Shown here: in pieces, positions 50,321 through 59,708 of the stretch | How the letters are laid out: each line of letters opens with the position of its first letter | Position numbering within the stretch: position 1 is the first letter of the stretch | Assembly (NCBI RefSeq): GCF_003671765.1 | Contig: NZ_QPIB01000041.1 | Span: 92,290 to 156,289 of the forward strand | From: Xenophilus sp. E41 | Lineage (GTDB): Bacteria; Pseudomonadota; Gammaproteobacteria; Burkholderiales; Burkholderiaceae_C | Length of the DNA stretch: 64,000 nucleotides | Direction: 5' to 3' | The notes under the pieces: model-generated | The model's database searches: none | The model's input: only the letters and a program-made list of their open reading frames with translations | What the model was told of the DNA's origin: nothing | Position numbers and translations under genes: made by a program

Positions 50321-51378
50321 GGCTCGAACGCCGCCCCCGCAGCTCGCGTGCCGCGCTGGCCATCGCCCCGGTGGGCGCGGTGCTGTTCACGATGGCGGTG
50401 AGCGCACTGCTCGTGCTGTGGGCCGGCGCGCCGGTGGGCCGCACCTATGCGCTGCTGCTCTCGGGCGGCTTCGGCTCGGTGTTCGCCTGGAGCGAGACGC
50501 TCACCCGCGCCATCCCGCTGATCCTCACCGGCCTGTCGGCCACGGTGGCCTTCAAGGCGCGCCTGTTCAACATCGGGGCCGAAGGGCAGCTGTACGCCGG
50601 CGCGCTGGCCGCCATCGCGGTGGGCGGCATGCACGGCGGCGCGGGTTTCGAGTGGCCGGTGTGGCTGCTCTTCCCGCTGATGATGCTGGCCGCTGCGCTG
50701 GCCGGCGCGCTGCTGCTGCTGGGACCGGCGCTCATGAAGAACAAGCTCGGCGTCGACGAGGTCGTCACCACCCTGCTCTTCAACTTCATCGTGCTGCTGG
50801 GCGTGGGGGCGCTGCTCGACGGCGCCATGAAGGACCCGACGGCCATGGGCTGGCCGCAGAGCGTGGCGCTGCAATCCGACCTGGAGCTGGCCAAGCTGAT
50901 CCCGCAGACGCGGGTGCACACCGGGCTCCTGTGGGCGGTGTCGCTGGCGGTGATCGTGTGGACGATCTTCCGCCACACGGTGCTGGGCTTCGACATCCGC
51001 GCGCTGGGCGCGAACCCGCGCGCGGCCGCCTTCGCCGGCGTGCCCGTCACGCGCACGGTGGTGCTCACAGCCCTGCTCTCGGGCGCGCTCGCGGGGCTGG
51101 CCGGCGCGATCGAGGTGGCCGGCCGCACCAGCTATGTGACGCTCGACATGTCGCCCGGCTACGGCTACAGCGGCATCGTGATCGCGATGCTGGCCGGCCT
51201 GCACCCGCTGGGCGTGCTGGCCGCATCCATCTTCGTCGCCGGCGTGCTGGTCGGCGCCGACACCATGAGCCGCGCCGTGGGCGTGCCCACCTACATCGCC
51301 GACGTGATCGTCGCCACCTCGCTCATCGCGGTGCTGGTGGCGACGCTGCTGACGCAATACAGGGTTCGGTGGAAATGA
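50317..51378 (+). CDS. Nucleoside ABC importer permease 1
   Basis: The 353-residue permease has about eight to nine membrane helices (for example GAVLFTMAVSALLVLWAG, LLFPLMMLAAALAGALLLLG) and the BMP-system signature FNIGAEGQLYAGALAAI and GANPRAAAFAGVPV. It overlaps the ATPase start by four bases. The last part is followed by an intergenic inverted repeat and the second permease. Confidence 0.9.
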   Translation: MRLERRPRSSRAALAIAPVGAVLFTMAVSALLVLWAGAPVGRTYALLLSGGFGSVFAWSETLTRAIPLILTGLSATVAFKARLFNIGAEGQLYAGALAAIAVGGMHGGAGFEWPVWLLFPLMMLAAALAGALLLLGPALMKNKLGVDEVVTTLLFNFIVLLGVGALLDGAMKDPTAMGWPQSVALQSDLELAKLIPQTRVHTGLLWAVSLAVIVWTIFRHTVLGFDIRALGANPRAAAFAGVPVTRTVVLTALLSGALAGLAGAIEVAGRTSYVTLDMSPGYGYSGIVIAMLAGLHPLGVLAASIFVAGVLVGADTMSRAVGVPTYIADVIVATSLIAVLVATLLTQYRVRWK

Positions 51379-51395
51379 ACGCGGAACGCGGATTT

Positions 51396-51494
51396 CCGTA
51401 CGCGAAGGACGCGAAGGTTTCGCGAAGGACGCGAAAACAGACTTCCATGGTTTTCTTTCGCGCCCTTCGCGCGCTTTTGCGGCCTTCGCGTCCG
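51396..51494. repeat. Inverted repeat of CGCGAAGG units, copy 2
   Basis: The left arm (51396-51436) and the right arm (51453-51494) are built of the same CGCGAAGG/CCTTCGCG units as the element at 1101-1263 and are imperfect reverse complements. It lies inside the operon between two permease genes, where a long mRNA hairpin could uncouple their expression. Confidence 0.75.
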
Positions 51495-51517
51495 GCCAAG
51501 TCCGCTTTGCCCCGGCC

Positions 51518-52441
51518 ATGACCGAGCTTCTCGACATCCTCGCCAACCCCGCCTTCTGGGTGGCGCTGCTGCGCATCGCGACGCCGTTGATCCTGGGTAC
51601 GCTGGGCGTGCTGCTGTGCGAGCGCGCGGGGGTGCTCAACCTCGGCATCGAGGGGATCATGGTGGCCGGCGCCTTCGCGGGGTGGCTGGCGGTGTACGCG
51701 GGCGCCCCGCTGTGGGTGGGCGTGGGCGTGGCGGCGCTGGCCGGCGCGCTGTTCGGGCTGCTGCACGCCTTCCTGACCGTGGGGCTGGCGCTGTCGCAGC
51801 ATGTCTCGGGGCTGGGCATCACGCTGCTGGCCACGGCCCTGAGCTACTACGGCTACCGCGTGAGCTTTCCGAAAGTGAACACGCCGCCGACCATCGCCCC
51901 CTTCGCGCCGATGGACTGGCTGCCGGTGCCCATCCTGTCGCAGCAGACGCCGATGACGCTGCTGGCCCTCGCACTGGTGCCGCTGCTGGGCTGGTTCCTC
52001 TACCGCACGCCGGCCGGGCTGGCGGTGCGCATGGTGGGCGAGAACCCGCAGGCGGCCGAAGGCCAGGGCGTGTCGGTCGCGGCCACGCGCACCGCGGCCA
52101 TCGTGGCCGGCTCGGCGCTGATGGGCGTGGCCGGGAGCTTCCTCACCTTGTCGGCCTTCAACGCCTTCTTCTTCAACATGGTCAACGGGCGCGGCTGGAT
52201 CTGCGTCGCGCTGGTCGTGTTCGCGTCATGGCGGCCCGGCAAGGCGCTGCTGGGCGCCCTGCTCTTCGCCTTCTTCGATGCGCTGCAGCTGCGGCTGCAG
52301 CAATCCGGCTACGCCCTGCTGCCCTACCAGGTCTACCTGATGCTGCCCTACCTGCTGTCGATCCTGGCGCTGGTGCTGGTGGCGCGCAAAGCGGCCTATC
52401 CGCAGGCGCTGATGAAGCCCTACCGCAAGGGCGAGCGATGA
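51518..52441 (+). CDS. Nucleoside ABC importer permease 2
   Basis: The 307-residue permease has about nine helices (for example PLILGTLGVLLCERAGVLNL, followed by IEGIMVAGAFAGWLAVYAG, and ALVVFASWRPGKALLGALLF) and GLGITLLATALSYYGYR. The two permeases are of the RbsC/BMP type. A 139-base gap with the inverted repeat separates it from permease 1, unlike the tight overlaps upstream. Confidence 0.9.
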   Translation: MTELLDILANPAFWVALLRIATPLILGTLGVLLCERAGVLNLGIEGIMVAGAFAGWLAVYAGAPLWVGVGVAALAGALFGLLHAFLTVGLALSQHVSGLGITLLATALSYYGYRVSFPKVNTPPTIAPFAPMDWLPVPILSQQTPMTLLALALVPLLGWFLYRTPAGLAVRMVGENPQAAEGQGVSVAATRTAAIVAGSALMGVAGSFLTLSAFNAFFFNMVNGRGWICVALVVFASWRPGKALLGALLFAFFDALQLRLQQSGYALLPYQVYLMLPYLLSILALVLVARKAAYPQALMKPYRKGER

Positions 52442-52496
52442 GGGCGGCGCGGCCAGCGGGCCGCAGGCCCGGAAGGTGTGGGCAGGACGGGTCGGT

Positions 52497-53267
52497 TCAC
52501 ACCGTCTCGGCATAGCCGCGCAGATCCACGGCCTGCTTGCCGTCGTCGGCCAGCAGGCGCAGGGCGGCGGGTGCATCCGAGGGATCCGCCACCAGCACGC
52601 CGGTGGCGCTGGCGGGCACACCGGCGCAGTTGCGGCTTTCCAGCTTGAGCGCGAGGGTCCCGGGCAGGGTGCCGCTTGCGAGGCTTCCCGACAACTGGCA
52701 GCCGGACAAGGTGCCGGCCGCGATGCGGCCCTGCGCGTCGATGCGGAAATCTGCCGCGGCACCGCTGGACAGGCGCACCACATAGCGGCCGGCCAGGGAC
52801 GCCGCGGCGGGCGTCGCGGCCGTGGCGCTCGGTTGGCTGCGCAGCAGCTGCACGTTCAGGTCGGCGGTGGGCGCCGGCACCGCGACCCAGGCCGACGAGC
52901 CGTCGGCGCGGCGCAGGATTCGGTCCACCGTCTCGCCGGCCGATTCCAGCGCCAGCAGGCGCTTGCCATCGGAGCCAGCGTAGTAGCGGCCCAGGGTCGG
53001 CTGATCCGGATCGCCCGTACTCACGGCATAGACGCCGGCGGCCAAGTCGTCGACCTTCACGACCGGCGGCGCCGGCTGGGAAGCCGATCCGCCAGCCCCC
53101 CCGCCGCCCGCACCACCTGCGCCGCCAGAACCACCCCCGCCGCCCGTGACGGGAAAGACGGGTCCATACCCGCCGCCACCGCCGCCGCAGGCGGCCAGCA
53201 GGGCGAGGGCCGCGCCCGCCAACGCTCTCGCGATGCCTTGCTGCCGCTTCACGACCCGCGTCCTCAT
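52497..53267 (-). CDS. Hypothetical lipoprotein with glycine-rich linker
   Basis: The 256-residue product has a lipobox (ALLAACGGGGGGY), a very Gly-rich linker at about residues 28-60 and a C-terminal beta-rich domain with DDLAAGVYAVSTGDPDQPTL and GTLALKLESRNCAGVPASAT. I do not recognise the family. The start at 53267 overlaps the SurE stop by ATGA; an earlier ATG at 53303 would run into SurE sequence. Two Cys could form a disulfide. Confidence 0.6.
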   Translation of the reverse strand: MRTRVVKRQQGIARALAGAALALLAACGGGGGGYGPVFPVTGGGGGSGGAGGAGGGGAGGSASQPAPPVVKVDDLAAGVYAVSTGDPDQPTLGRYYAGSDGKRLLALESAGETVDRILRRADGSSAWVAVPAPTADLNVQLLRSQPSATAATPAAASLAGRYVVRLSSGAAADFRIDAQGRIAAGTLSGCQLSGSLASGTLPGTLALKLESRNCAGVPASATGVLVADPSDAPAALRLLADDGKQAVDLRGYAETV

Positions 53268-54217
53268 TGACCGAACACGTCGCGCAGACGCAGATGCAGC
53301 CATTCCTGGCCGGCCGGCCGGTACTCGAAGCCGATCTGCATCGCCGAGACCGCGATGCGCGTGCGGTAGACGATCGATTCGTCCTCCGCCTGCGCCGCGG
53401 TCGGCTGGGCCGATGCCAGCGAGATGCCCAGCCCGTAGGGCACCGCGTTGTTGAACACCAGGCTGTAGGCGTTGTAGGTGCCGATGCGCGAGAAGGCGAA
53501 CGGCGTGTCCGCCGCGATCGCCTTGGGGAAGTTCACGTTCAGCGCCAGACCCTGCGGCAGCAGCGGGCCGCTGCCGGCCTTGGCCTGCAGGGCGCCCAGC
53601 AGCTTAACGGCCAGTTGCGCCACCACGGCCGACTTGGGATTGGCGAGCGCGGCGTTGTCGGTGGTGTCGGCGTCGGCGCTCAGCGCGATCGCGGGAATGC
53701 CGCGCGAGCCGGCCATCTGCGCGTTGCCCACGGTGCCGGAGGCGTTGATGATCGCGCCGAGGTTCTGGCCCTCGTTGGGACCGGACAAGACCACGTCGGG
53801 TGCCTTGCCCCAGCGGCGCTTGGCCACCACATCCAGCCCGTACAGCGCGGACATGACCGGCGTGCCGTGCACGTAGTTGAAGTCGCCGTTGGTGTAGCCG
53901 GCCTTGGTGAAGGGGCCCACCGCCGGCGCGCCGACGGCCGCGGCACCGTTGTGGCAGCCGCCCTCGGCGTTGATCTGCGTGGCATCGTTGTCGGGCACGA
54001 TGGTGTCGGTGCTGTACATCACGATGCCGGCGCCGCGGCCGCTCTGGCCGGTGCACGGCACCGAGACCACCACGTCGTGGCCGGCGGCCTTGAGCGCGTC
54101 GTAAAGCGCCTTGAGGTTGCTGGTCAGCCCGTCGTCGTTGGTCAGCACGATGTTCAGGGCGAAGGCGGGACTCGCCAGGCTGAGCGCCAGGACCGAGGCG
54201 GCATGTCGTAGTGTCAT
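53264..54217 (-). CDS. surE: Secreted SurE-like acid phosphatase/nucleotidase
   Basis: SurE proteins dephosphorylate nucleoside monophosphates or related phosphates. The 317-residue product has a signal peptide (AASVLALSLASPAFA) and then NIVLTNDDGLTSN, the metal-site start of SurE, followed by VVLSGPNEGQNLG and SRGIPAIALSAD. Unlike the cytoplasmic SurE near pcm and nlpD, this copy is exported. The start at 54217 matches the signal peptide; the 53264 stop overlaps the lipoprotein gene. Its neighbourhood suggests nucleotide scavenging, inferred. Confidence 0.83.
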   Translation of the reverse strand: MTLRHAASVLALSLASPAFALNIVLTNDDGLTSNLKALYDALKAAGHDVVVSVPCTGQSGRGAGIVMYSTDTIVPDNDATQINAEGGCHNGAAAVGAPAVGPFTKAGYTNGDFNYVHGTPVMSALYGLDVVAKRRWGKAPDVVLSGPNEGQNLGAIINASGTVGNAQMAGSRGIPAIALSADADTTDNAALANPKSAVVAQLAVKLLGALQAKAGSGPLLPQGLALNVNFPKAIAADTPFAFSRIGTYNAYSLVFNNAVPYGLGISLASAQPTAAQAEDESIVYRTRIAVSAMQIGFEYRPAGQEWLHLRLRDVFGQ

Positions 54218-54348
54218 GGTCGGAGGAATCGGGAACGGTGTGGACGAAATGCGGCGTGCATGGTGTCCGCGGCACATGTCACGGCGGTGACGGCCTGCTG
54301 CTATGGCATGCTCGTGCGCCAGAACCGAACCACCTTCCGGCCATCGCC

Positions 54349-55623
54349 ATGCTCGACCTCCTCGTCACGAACGCCACCCTTTCAGACGGCCGCGCCGGCA
54401 TGTCCATCGCCGTTCAGGACGGCCGCATCGCCGAGGTCACTCCGGGCTTGCGAGCGCCTGCCCACCAGACGCTGGACGCGCAGGGCCTGCTCGTGTCGCC
54501 ACCATTCTGCGACCCGCACTTCCACATGGACGCCACGCTGAGCTACGGCCTGCCGCGCGTCAACGAGAGCGGCACCCTGCTCGAGGGCATCGCGCTGTGG
54601 GGCGAGCTCAAGCCGCTGCTGACGGCCGACGCGCTGATCGAACGCGCCCTGGCGTACTGCGACTGGGCGGTGGCCAAGGGCCTGCTGGCGATCCGCACCC
54701 ATGTGGACACCAGCGATCCGAGTCTGCTGGCCGTGGATGCGCTGCTGGAGGTCAAGCGCCGTGTCGCGCCCTACCTCGACCTGCAGCTGGTCGCTTTCCC
54801 GCAGGACGGCGTGCTGCGCACGAAGGGCGGCGTCGACAGCCTGAAGCGCGCGCTGGACAAGGGCGTGGACGTCGTCGGCGGCATTCCGCATTTCGAGCGC
54901 ACCATGGCCGACGGCGCGGCCAGCGTGAAGCTGCTGTGCGAGATCGCGGCCGAGCGCGGCACGCTGGTCGACATGCACTGCGACGAATCGGACGACCCGC
55001 TGTCGCGCCACATCGAGACCCTGGCCTTCGAGACCCAGCGCCTGGGCCTGCAGGGCCGCGTGACCGGCTCGCACTGCACATCCATGCACAGCATGGACAA
55101 CTACTACGTGAGCAAGCTGCTGCCGCTCATCGCCGAGAGCGGCGTCAGCGTCATCGCCAACCCGCTCATCAACATCACCCTGCAGGGCCGGCACGACACC
55201 TACCCCAAGCGCCGCGGCATGACCCGCGTGCCCGAGCTGATGAACCAGGGCGTGAACGTCGCCTTCGGCCACGACTGCGTGATGGACCCGTGGTACGGCA
55301 TGGGTTCGGGCGACATGCTCGAGGTGGCGCACATGGGCCTGCACGTGGCGCAGATGACCAGCCAGGCCGGCATCCGCCGCTGCTTCGAGGCCGTGACCAC
55401 GAATGCTGCGAAGCTGATGCACCTGCCGCGCTACGGCATCGACGCCGGCGCCGACGCCAGCTTCGTGCTGCTGCAGGCGCGCGACCCCGTGGAGGCCATC
55501 CGCCTGCGCGCGACGCGCCTCATGGTGTTCCGCCGCGGCCGCCTGCTGGCCGAAACGCCGCCCACCACGGCGGCCCTGCATCTGGACGGGCGCCCGGCGG
55601 CGACGTCCTGGATGCAGCCTTAG
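54349..55623 (+). CDS. codA: Cytosine deaminase-like amidohydrolase
   Basis: The 424-residue amidohydrolase has the metal ligands in PPFCDPHFHMDATLSYG, the DMHCDESDDPLSRHIETLA loop and FGHDCVMDPWYGMGSGDMLE, all as in cytosine and isoguanine deaminases. It likely converts cytosine to uracil, which would feed upp and the URC pathway, but related enzymes act on isoguanine or N-acyl compounds. The start MLDLLVTNATLSD at 54349 begins the family N-terminal sheet; the frame continues upstream without support. Confidence 0.78.
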   Translation: MLDLLVTNATLSDGRAGMSIAVQDGRIAEVTPGLRAPAHQTLDAQGLLVSPPFCDPHFHMDATLSYGLPRVNESGTLLEGIALWGELKPLLTADALIERALAYCDWAVAKGLLAIRTHVDTSDPSLLAVDALLEVKRRVAPYLDLQLVAFPQDGVLRTKGGVDSLKRALDKGVDVVGGIPHFERTMADGAASVKLLCEIAAERGTLVDMHCDESDDPLSRHIETLAFETQRLGLQGRVTGSHCTSMHSMDNYYVSKLLPLIAESGVSVIANPLINITLQGRHDTYPKRRGMTRVPELMNQGVNVAFGHDCVMDPWYGMGSGDMLEVAHMGLHVAQMTSQAGIRRCFEAVTTNAAKLMHLPRYGIDAGADASFVLLQARDPVEAIRLRATRLMVFRRGRLLAETPPTTAALHLDGRPAATSWMQP

Positions 55624-55697
55624 GCCTCCCCCAGGGCCCGCGCGATGGCGCCGCCGTCCGACGGCGGCTAGGCGCTTGCCGGCGGGAGAATCCCCGG

Positions 55698-56606
55698 ATG
55701 CGCATCCATCTCGCCTTGCTCGTCTCGCTGGTGGCACTCGCGGGCTGTGCCACGACGGCCACCGATGCCGTGCGCGGCCAGGCACCGACCTACCTGGCCG
55801 ACGGCCCGACCCTCGACGTGCCCAACGGCGCTGCGCTGCAGCACCGCATCTGGGCGCCCGCGCTGGACGACAGCTTCGTCCCGCAGGGCCTCACCAGCGC
55901 AGGTGACGTGCTCTACGTCAGCAGCTACCGGCCGACGCCGGACCTCAAGGCCAACACCGGCCCGTGCCGGGTGTTCCGCATCGATGCCGCGTCCGGCCGC
56001 ATCACCGGCGGCTTCGACGTGCCGCCCGGCACCTGCACCCACTCCGGCGGGCTGGCCTATGTGGGCCAGGACCGGCTGCTGCTGGCCGACACGCGGCAGC
56101 TGTTCCTCATCGACCTGCCGCGGGCCCTGGCGTCAGGCAGCTCGCAGGGCGCGGCGCGCACGCTGAAAATCGCGGGCGATCTGCGCGGCAGCTACGCCAC
56201 CTTCGACGGCCGCGATGCGTGGATCGGCACCTGGACCAAGGAGCAGCCCAAGGCCCGCATGTTCCGGCTCGACCTGCGCCTCTTCGACACGCACGAAGGC
56301 CAGACCATCGCCGAGGACCGCGCGCAGGAATCCATCCCGGTCCCGCTGGAGGCGCAAGGCGCCGCCTTCGACCGCGATGGCACGCTGTGGGTGTCGGCCA
56401 GCAACAGCCGCTGGGGCAAGCTCTACCGGCTGGGCCGCCAGGGCGAGGTGCTGTCCGAGTACCCGATGGTGGCCGGCCTCGAGGACCTCACCGTCGACCC
56501 GCAGGGCCGGCTGTGGGGCCTGTCGGAATCGGGCACCCGCAAGTACCTGCACTGGGCGACGCGCTTCCCGTACATCTTCTGCATCGACACCGCGCGGCTG
56601 CGCTGA
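55698..56606 (+). CDS. Hypothetical beta-propeller-like lipoprotein
   Basis: The 302-residue product has a lipobox (LVALAGCATTA) and a repetitive domain with YVSSYRPTPDLKANTGPC, GGLAYVGQDRLLLADTRQL, LRGSYATFDGRDAWIGTW and GLEDLTVDPQGRLWGLSESG, suggesting a beta-propeller. No catalytic residues are obvious. It is probably anchored to the outer membrane. It starts 74 bases after the deaminase on the same strand. Confidence 0.65.
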   Translation: MRIHLALLVSLVALAGCATTATDAVRGQAPTYLADGPTLDVPNGAALQHRIWAPALDDSFVPQGLTSAGDVLYVSSYRPTPDLKANTGPCRVFRIDAASGRITGGFDVPPGTCTHSGGLAYVGQDRLLLADTRQLFLIDLPRALASGSSQGAARTLKIAGDLRGSYATFDGRDAWIGTWTKEQPKARMFRLDLRLFDTHEGQTIAEDRAQESIPVPLEAQGAAFDRDGTLWVSASNSRWGKLYRLGRQGEVLSEYPMVAGLEDLTVDPQGRLWGLSESGTRKYLHWATRFPYIFCIDTARLR

Positions 56607-56612
56607 ACGAAC

Positions 56613-57437
56613 TCAGCCGGCCAGCCGCTCGGCCAGGGCCGAGAGCGCAGCGCCCACCGGCAGCGCGGCCTTGAGCGTGAGCAACTCGTCGGCCCGCGTG
56701 CGGCCCAGGTTCACGGCCGCGATCGGCTGGCCCGCCGTGGCCGCCGCCTGCACGAAGCGAAAGCCCGAATACACCATCAGCGACGAGCCGGCGACCAGCA
56801 CCGCATCGGCGGCCGCGAGGGCCTCGCGTGCGCTCGCCACCCGATCGGGTGGCACGCTTTCGCCGAAGAACACCACGTCGGGCTTGAGCAGCCCGCCGCA
56901 CAGCAGGCAGGTGGGCACCTCGAAGCCCGAGAAGTCGCGCCCGCCCAGGTCGGCGTCGCCGTCGGGCGCAGCCGATGCCTCCAGCGCCGCCCAGGCCGGG
57001 TTGAGCGTCAGCAGCCGCTCCTGCAGTGCCGCACGCGGCGAGCGATGGCCGCAGGCCATGCAGCGCACGGTGTCGATGCGTCCGTGCAGGTCGACGACGC
57101 GCTCGCTGCCGCCGGCCTGATGCAACCCGTCGACGTTCTGCGTCAGCAACAGGCCGACGCGGCCCTGCGCCTCCAGCCGTGCGAGCGCGGCATGCGCGGG
57201 GCCCGGATGGGCCTCGCCGATGGTGCGCCAGCCGACCAGGCTGCGCGCCCAGTAGCGGCGGCGCGTCGCCTCCTCGCCCATGAAGGCCTGGTAGGTCACG
57301 GGCGACGGGCGCTTCCAGTCGCCGTTGGCGTCGCGGTAGTCGGGAATGCCCGATTCGGTGCTGCAGCCGGCACCGGTGATGACGAAAAGACGGGGGTGTC
57401 GGCGGACGAAGTCCTCCAGCGCATCGAGGGAGCTCAT
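56613..57437 (-). CDS. NAD-dependent protein deacetylase (sirtuin)
   Basis: The 274-residue cytoplasmic sirtuin has the NAD motif LFVITGAGCSTESGIPDYRD, TQNVDGLHQAGG, the catalytic DLHGRID His and zinc cysteines in CMACGHRS and CLLCGGLLKP. The last part has GSSLMVYSGFRFV. It removes acyl groups from lysines; the target is unknown. It is convergent with the preceding lipoprotein gene and stands alone. Confidence 0.9.
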   Translation of the reverse strand: MSSLDALEDFVRRHPRLFVITGAGCSTESGIPDYRDANGDWKRPSPVTYQAFMGEEATRRRYWARSLVGWRTIGEAHPGPAHAALARLEAQGRVGLLLTQNVDGLHQAGGSERVVDLHGRIDTVRCMACGHRSPRAALQERLLTLNPAWAALEASAAPDGDADLGGRDFSGFEVPTCLLCGGLLKPDVVFFGESVPPDRVASAREALAAADAVLVAGSSLMVYSGFRFVQAAATAGQPIAAVNLGRTRADELLTLKAALPVGAALSALAERLAG

Positions 57438-57664
57438 GCGTCCAGCATAGAACGTGCATGCATCCCGAGGGCGCGCCTCGGCCACCGCCCCCCCCGAACG
57501 GCCGAGATGCACGAAGCGGCGCAAAACGGAACTGGTAGGCATCCGCTGACCGCCTGTACGCCGACTGGCTGATACCGCTTGTCACAAACACGGGCTATCT
57601 TGCACCCATCGCGTATCGAGGCAGTCCCACCACCGCCAGCGCTCCACCCCGAAGGTCCACCGCC

Positions 57665-57883
57665 ATGCTCACCATCGCTCAGAAAGCCCAGATCCTCTCC
57701 AAGGCGGGCCTTGGCGTCGCGCTTCCGCAGGACGGCGCGCCATTGGGCGACTGGGAGCACCGCGTGGAGCAGAGCTACGTGGCCTACACCGCCGCACGCG
57801 CGGCACGCAGCCTGCGCGAAGCCGAGAACGCCCGCCAGGCCGAGATGCTGCGGCGCATGGCCTGGTCCAACGCGGCGCTCTGA
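57665..57883 (+). CDS. Small hypothetical protein
   Basis: The 72-residue helical protein starts MLTIAQKAQILSKAGLGVAL and is rich in Ala/Arg/Glu in its C-terminal half ([20 protein letters not shown]). No family is recognised. The first 20 residues resemble small proteins found scattered in related bacteria. It lies in a 227-base gap after the sirtuin and before a hairpin. Confidence 0.45.
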   Translation: MLTIAQKAQILSKAGLGVALPQDGAPLGDWEHRVEQSYVAYTAARAARSLREAENARQAEMLRRMAWSNAAL

Positions 57884-57919
57884 TCTGAGGAGGGCGTCAC
57901 ACCAACGATGCCTAAATAC

Positions 57920-57952
57920 GACAGTTCGGGGTCTGTGCCTACCCGGACTGTC
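57920..57952. other. Hairpin between two small genes
   Basis: GACAGT at 57920-57925 pairs with ACTGTC at 57947-57952, extended by a further partial match (GGGGT with ACCC). No U-tract. It could be an operator or mRNA structure; nothing further is visible. Confidence 0.35.
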
Positions 57953-57976
57953 ATACCTCGGGGGTAGATTGCGCCC

Positions 57977-58297
57977 ATGTTGCGCATGATGGCCCTGACG
58001 CTGATCCCGCTGACGCTCGCCGCGTGCGACGCCAGCACCGGGTTCGGTTCCTCGCCCATGCTGGGGAACACCGTGGTGCCCGGCGCGGCCGGCGCCGCGC
58101 CAGCCGTGGCCAACATGGGCTGCATCGGTGCCGGCGCCAAGGCTTTCCGGCGCCCCTGGCAGACCATCGTGCTCGGCGGTTCGCGCCAGACCTTCACCGG
58201 CAACTACGAGGTGCAGCTCACCGATGGCAACGACGGGGCCCAGGCCGTGTGCACCGTGACGCGCGACGGGCGCGTGCTGGCCATCGCACCGGCCTGA
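57977..58297 (+). CDS. Small lipoprotein
   Basis: The 106-residue product has a lipobox (IPLTLAACDASTG) and a small C-terminal domain with FTGNYEVQLTDGNDGAQAVC. Cys occurs in the middle (NMGCIG) and near the end. No family is recognised. It starts 94 bases after the small helical gene. Confidence 0.5.
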   Translation: MLRMMALTLIPLTLAACDASTGFGSSPMLGNTVVPGAAGAAPAVANMGCIGAGAKAFRRPWQTIVLGGSRQTFTGNYEVQLTDGNDGAQAVCTVTRDGRVLAIAPA

Positions 58298-58332
58298 GCG
58301 GACCTTCCCTTCCCCCGCGGTTCTTTCAAGCG

Positions 58333-58388
58333 TTTTGAGCCTGCGGCGCCCGCCGATCCTGCGCCGGCAGCTATTGTTTTGATAGCGG
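58333..58388 (+). repeat. Dispersed ~60-bp palindromic repeat, copy 6 (end of kinase gene)
   Basis: The copy runs from TTTTGAGCCTGCGGCGCCCG to CAGCTATTGTTTTGATAGCG. Read on the minus strand, its CTATCAAAACAATAG end supplies the last codons (LSKQ) and the TAG stop of the sensor kinase. Confidence 0.85.
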
Positions 58389-59708
58389 CGCGTCCAGGCC
58401 GAGCGGCAGGCTGACGCGCGCCCGCAAGCCCCCCTCCACCGCCGGCAGCAGCTCGAAGCGGCCCCCGTGGCCGCGCACGATCCGGTCCGCGATCGCCAGT
58501 CCCAGCCCGGCCCCCGCGGCGCCGCTGCGCGCGTCGCCAGCGCGCCGGAAGGGTTGCTTCATCAGCTCGGCTTGCGCCAGGTCGATGCCCGGGCCGCGGT
58601 CCTCGACCTCGATCCACACCCACGCGGCCCCGCGCGCGGTGCGCAGCACGACCGGCGGCCTCCCGTGGCGAAAGGCGTTCTCGACCAGGTTGTCGAGCAC
58701 GCGGCGCAGCGCCTTCGGCCGGGCGGCGACCGGGAGCGGGCCGGCCGTCGCCTCGACGCGCAGCGTCCGGCCGTGATCGGCCGCCGCGGCCTGCACGGCC
58801 CGCGCGAGCGCATCCAGGTCCACCGGCACAGGCATCTCTGCGTCGTCGCTGCGCGCGAAATCCAGGAACTGCCCGACGATGGCATCGAGCTCTTCGATGC
58901 TGCGCGTCATGCTGGCCATCAGCTCGGGCTCGCTGCGGCCGTGCAGGATCTCCACCCCCAGCCGCAGCTTGGTGAGCGGCGTGCGCAGGTCGTGCGACAG
59001 ACCTGCCAGCATCAACGCCCGCTCGCGCTCGGCCTGCTGCAGACTGGCGACGAGCTGGTTGAAGCTGCGGCTGACCGTGGCGATCTCGGTCGGGCCGTCT
59101 TCCGGCAGGGGCGCGGGCGCCTGCCCGCCGGCCAGCGTCCGGGCGGCCGCGACCACGCGCGCCAACGGCCGGTCGAGTCGCCGCTGCAGCCACAGTGCGC
59201 CGACGATCGCCAGCACCACGCTGACGCCGCTGACCGCCATCCAGGCGCCGGTGAACTCGCGCTCCGGCAGCAGGCCGGGCAGCACCACCCAGTGCTCGCC
59301 GCCCTCCATCGGCAGGCGCAGGGCCAGGCTGCCCCCCTGGTCGCGGCGCCAGACGAGGTCGACGCCTTGGCCCGCCAGGCGTGCCGACACCCGCCGCACG
59401 AAGCCGCGTTCCAGCGGCGTGAGCAGCGGCCGCAGCACCGCCGGGGCCGACGCGTCCCGACCCCCATCGGTCGCCCGCGCCCGCGCATTGAAGGCATCGA
59501 CGAAGGCCTGCCGCTGCCCCGGCGGCACCGCCACCAGCCCGGCGCGGATCGCCGCCACGTTGCGTGCCACGCTGTCGGCCGCCTGGTCCAGGCGCGGCTT
59601 GACCACCATCTGCCGCAGCAGCAGCGCGCCGCCCAGCTGGCCCAGCACGATCAGCGCGACGATGAAGAGCGCGTTGCGCCCGAAGAGGCTGCGCGGGCAC
59701 CAGTTCAT
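58371..59708 (-). CDS. EnvZ-like sensor histidine kinase
   Basis: The 445-residue kinase has two membrane helices (NALFIVALIVLGQLGGALLL near the start and VSGVSVVLAIVGALW near 175) around a periplasmic domain, a HAMP linker, the H-box LAGLSHDLRTPLTKLRLG, the N-box RRVLDNLVENAFRHG and the ATP motifs DRGPGID and GAGLGLAIADRIVRGHGG. The last four residues and the stop come from a dispersed repeat. It overlaps the response regulator by four bases. The signal is unknown. Confidence 0.88.
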   Translation of the reverse strand: MNWCPRSLFGRNALFIVALIVLGQLGGALLLRQMVVKPRLDQAADSVARNVAAIRAGLVAVPPGQRQAFVDAFNARARATDGGRDASAPAVLRPLLTPLERGFVRRVSARLAGQGVDLVWRRDQGGSLALRLPMEGGEHWVVLPGLLPEREFTGAWMAVSGVSVVLAIVGALWLQRRLDRPLARVVAAARTLAGGQAPAPLPEDGPTEIATVSRSFNQLVASLQQAERERALMLAGLSHDLRTPLTKLRLGVEILHGRSEPELMASMTRSIEELDAIVGQFLDFARSDDAEMPVPVDLDALARAVQAAAADHGRTLRVEATAGPLPVAARPKALRRVLDNLVENAFRHGRPPVVLRTARGAAWVWIEVEDRGPGIDLAQAELMKQPFRRAGDARSGAAGAGLGLAIADRIVRGHGGRFELLPAVEGGLRARVSLPLGLDAPLSKQ

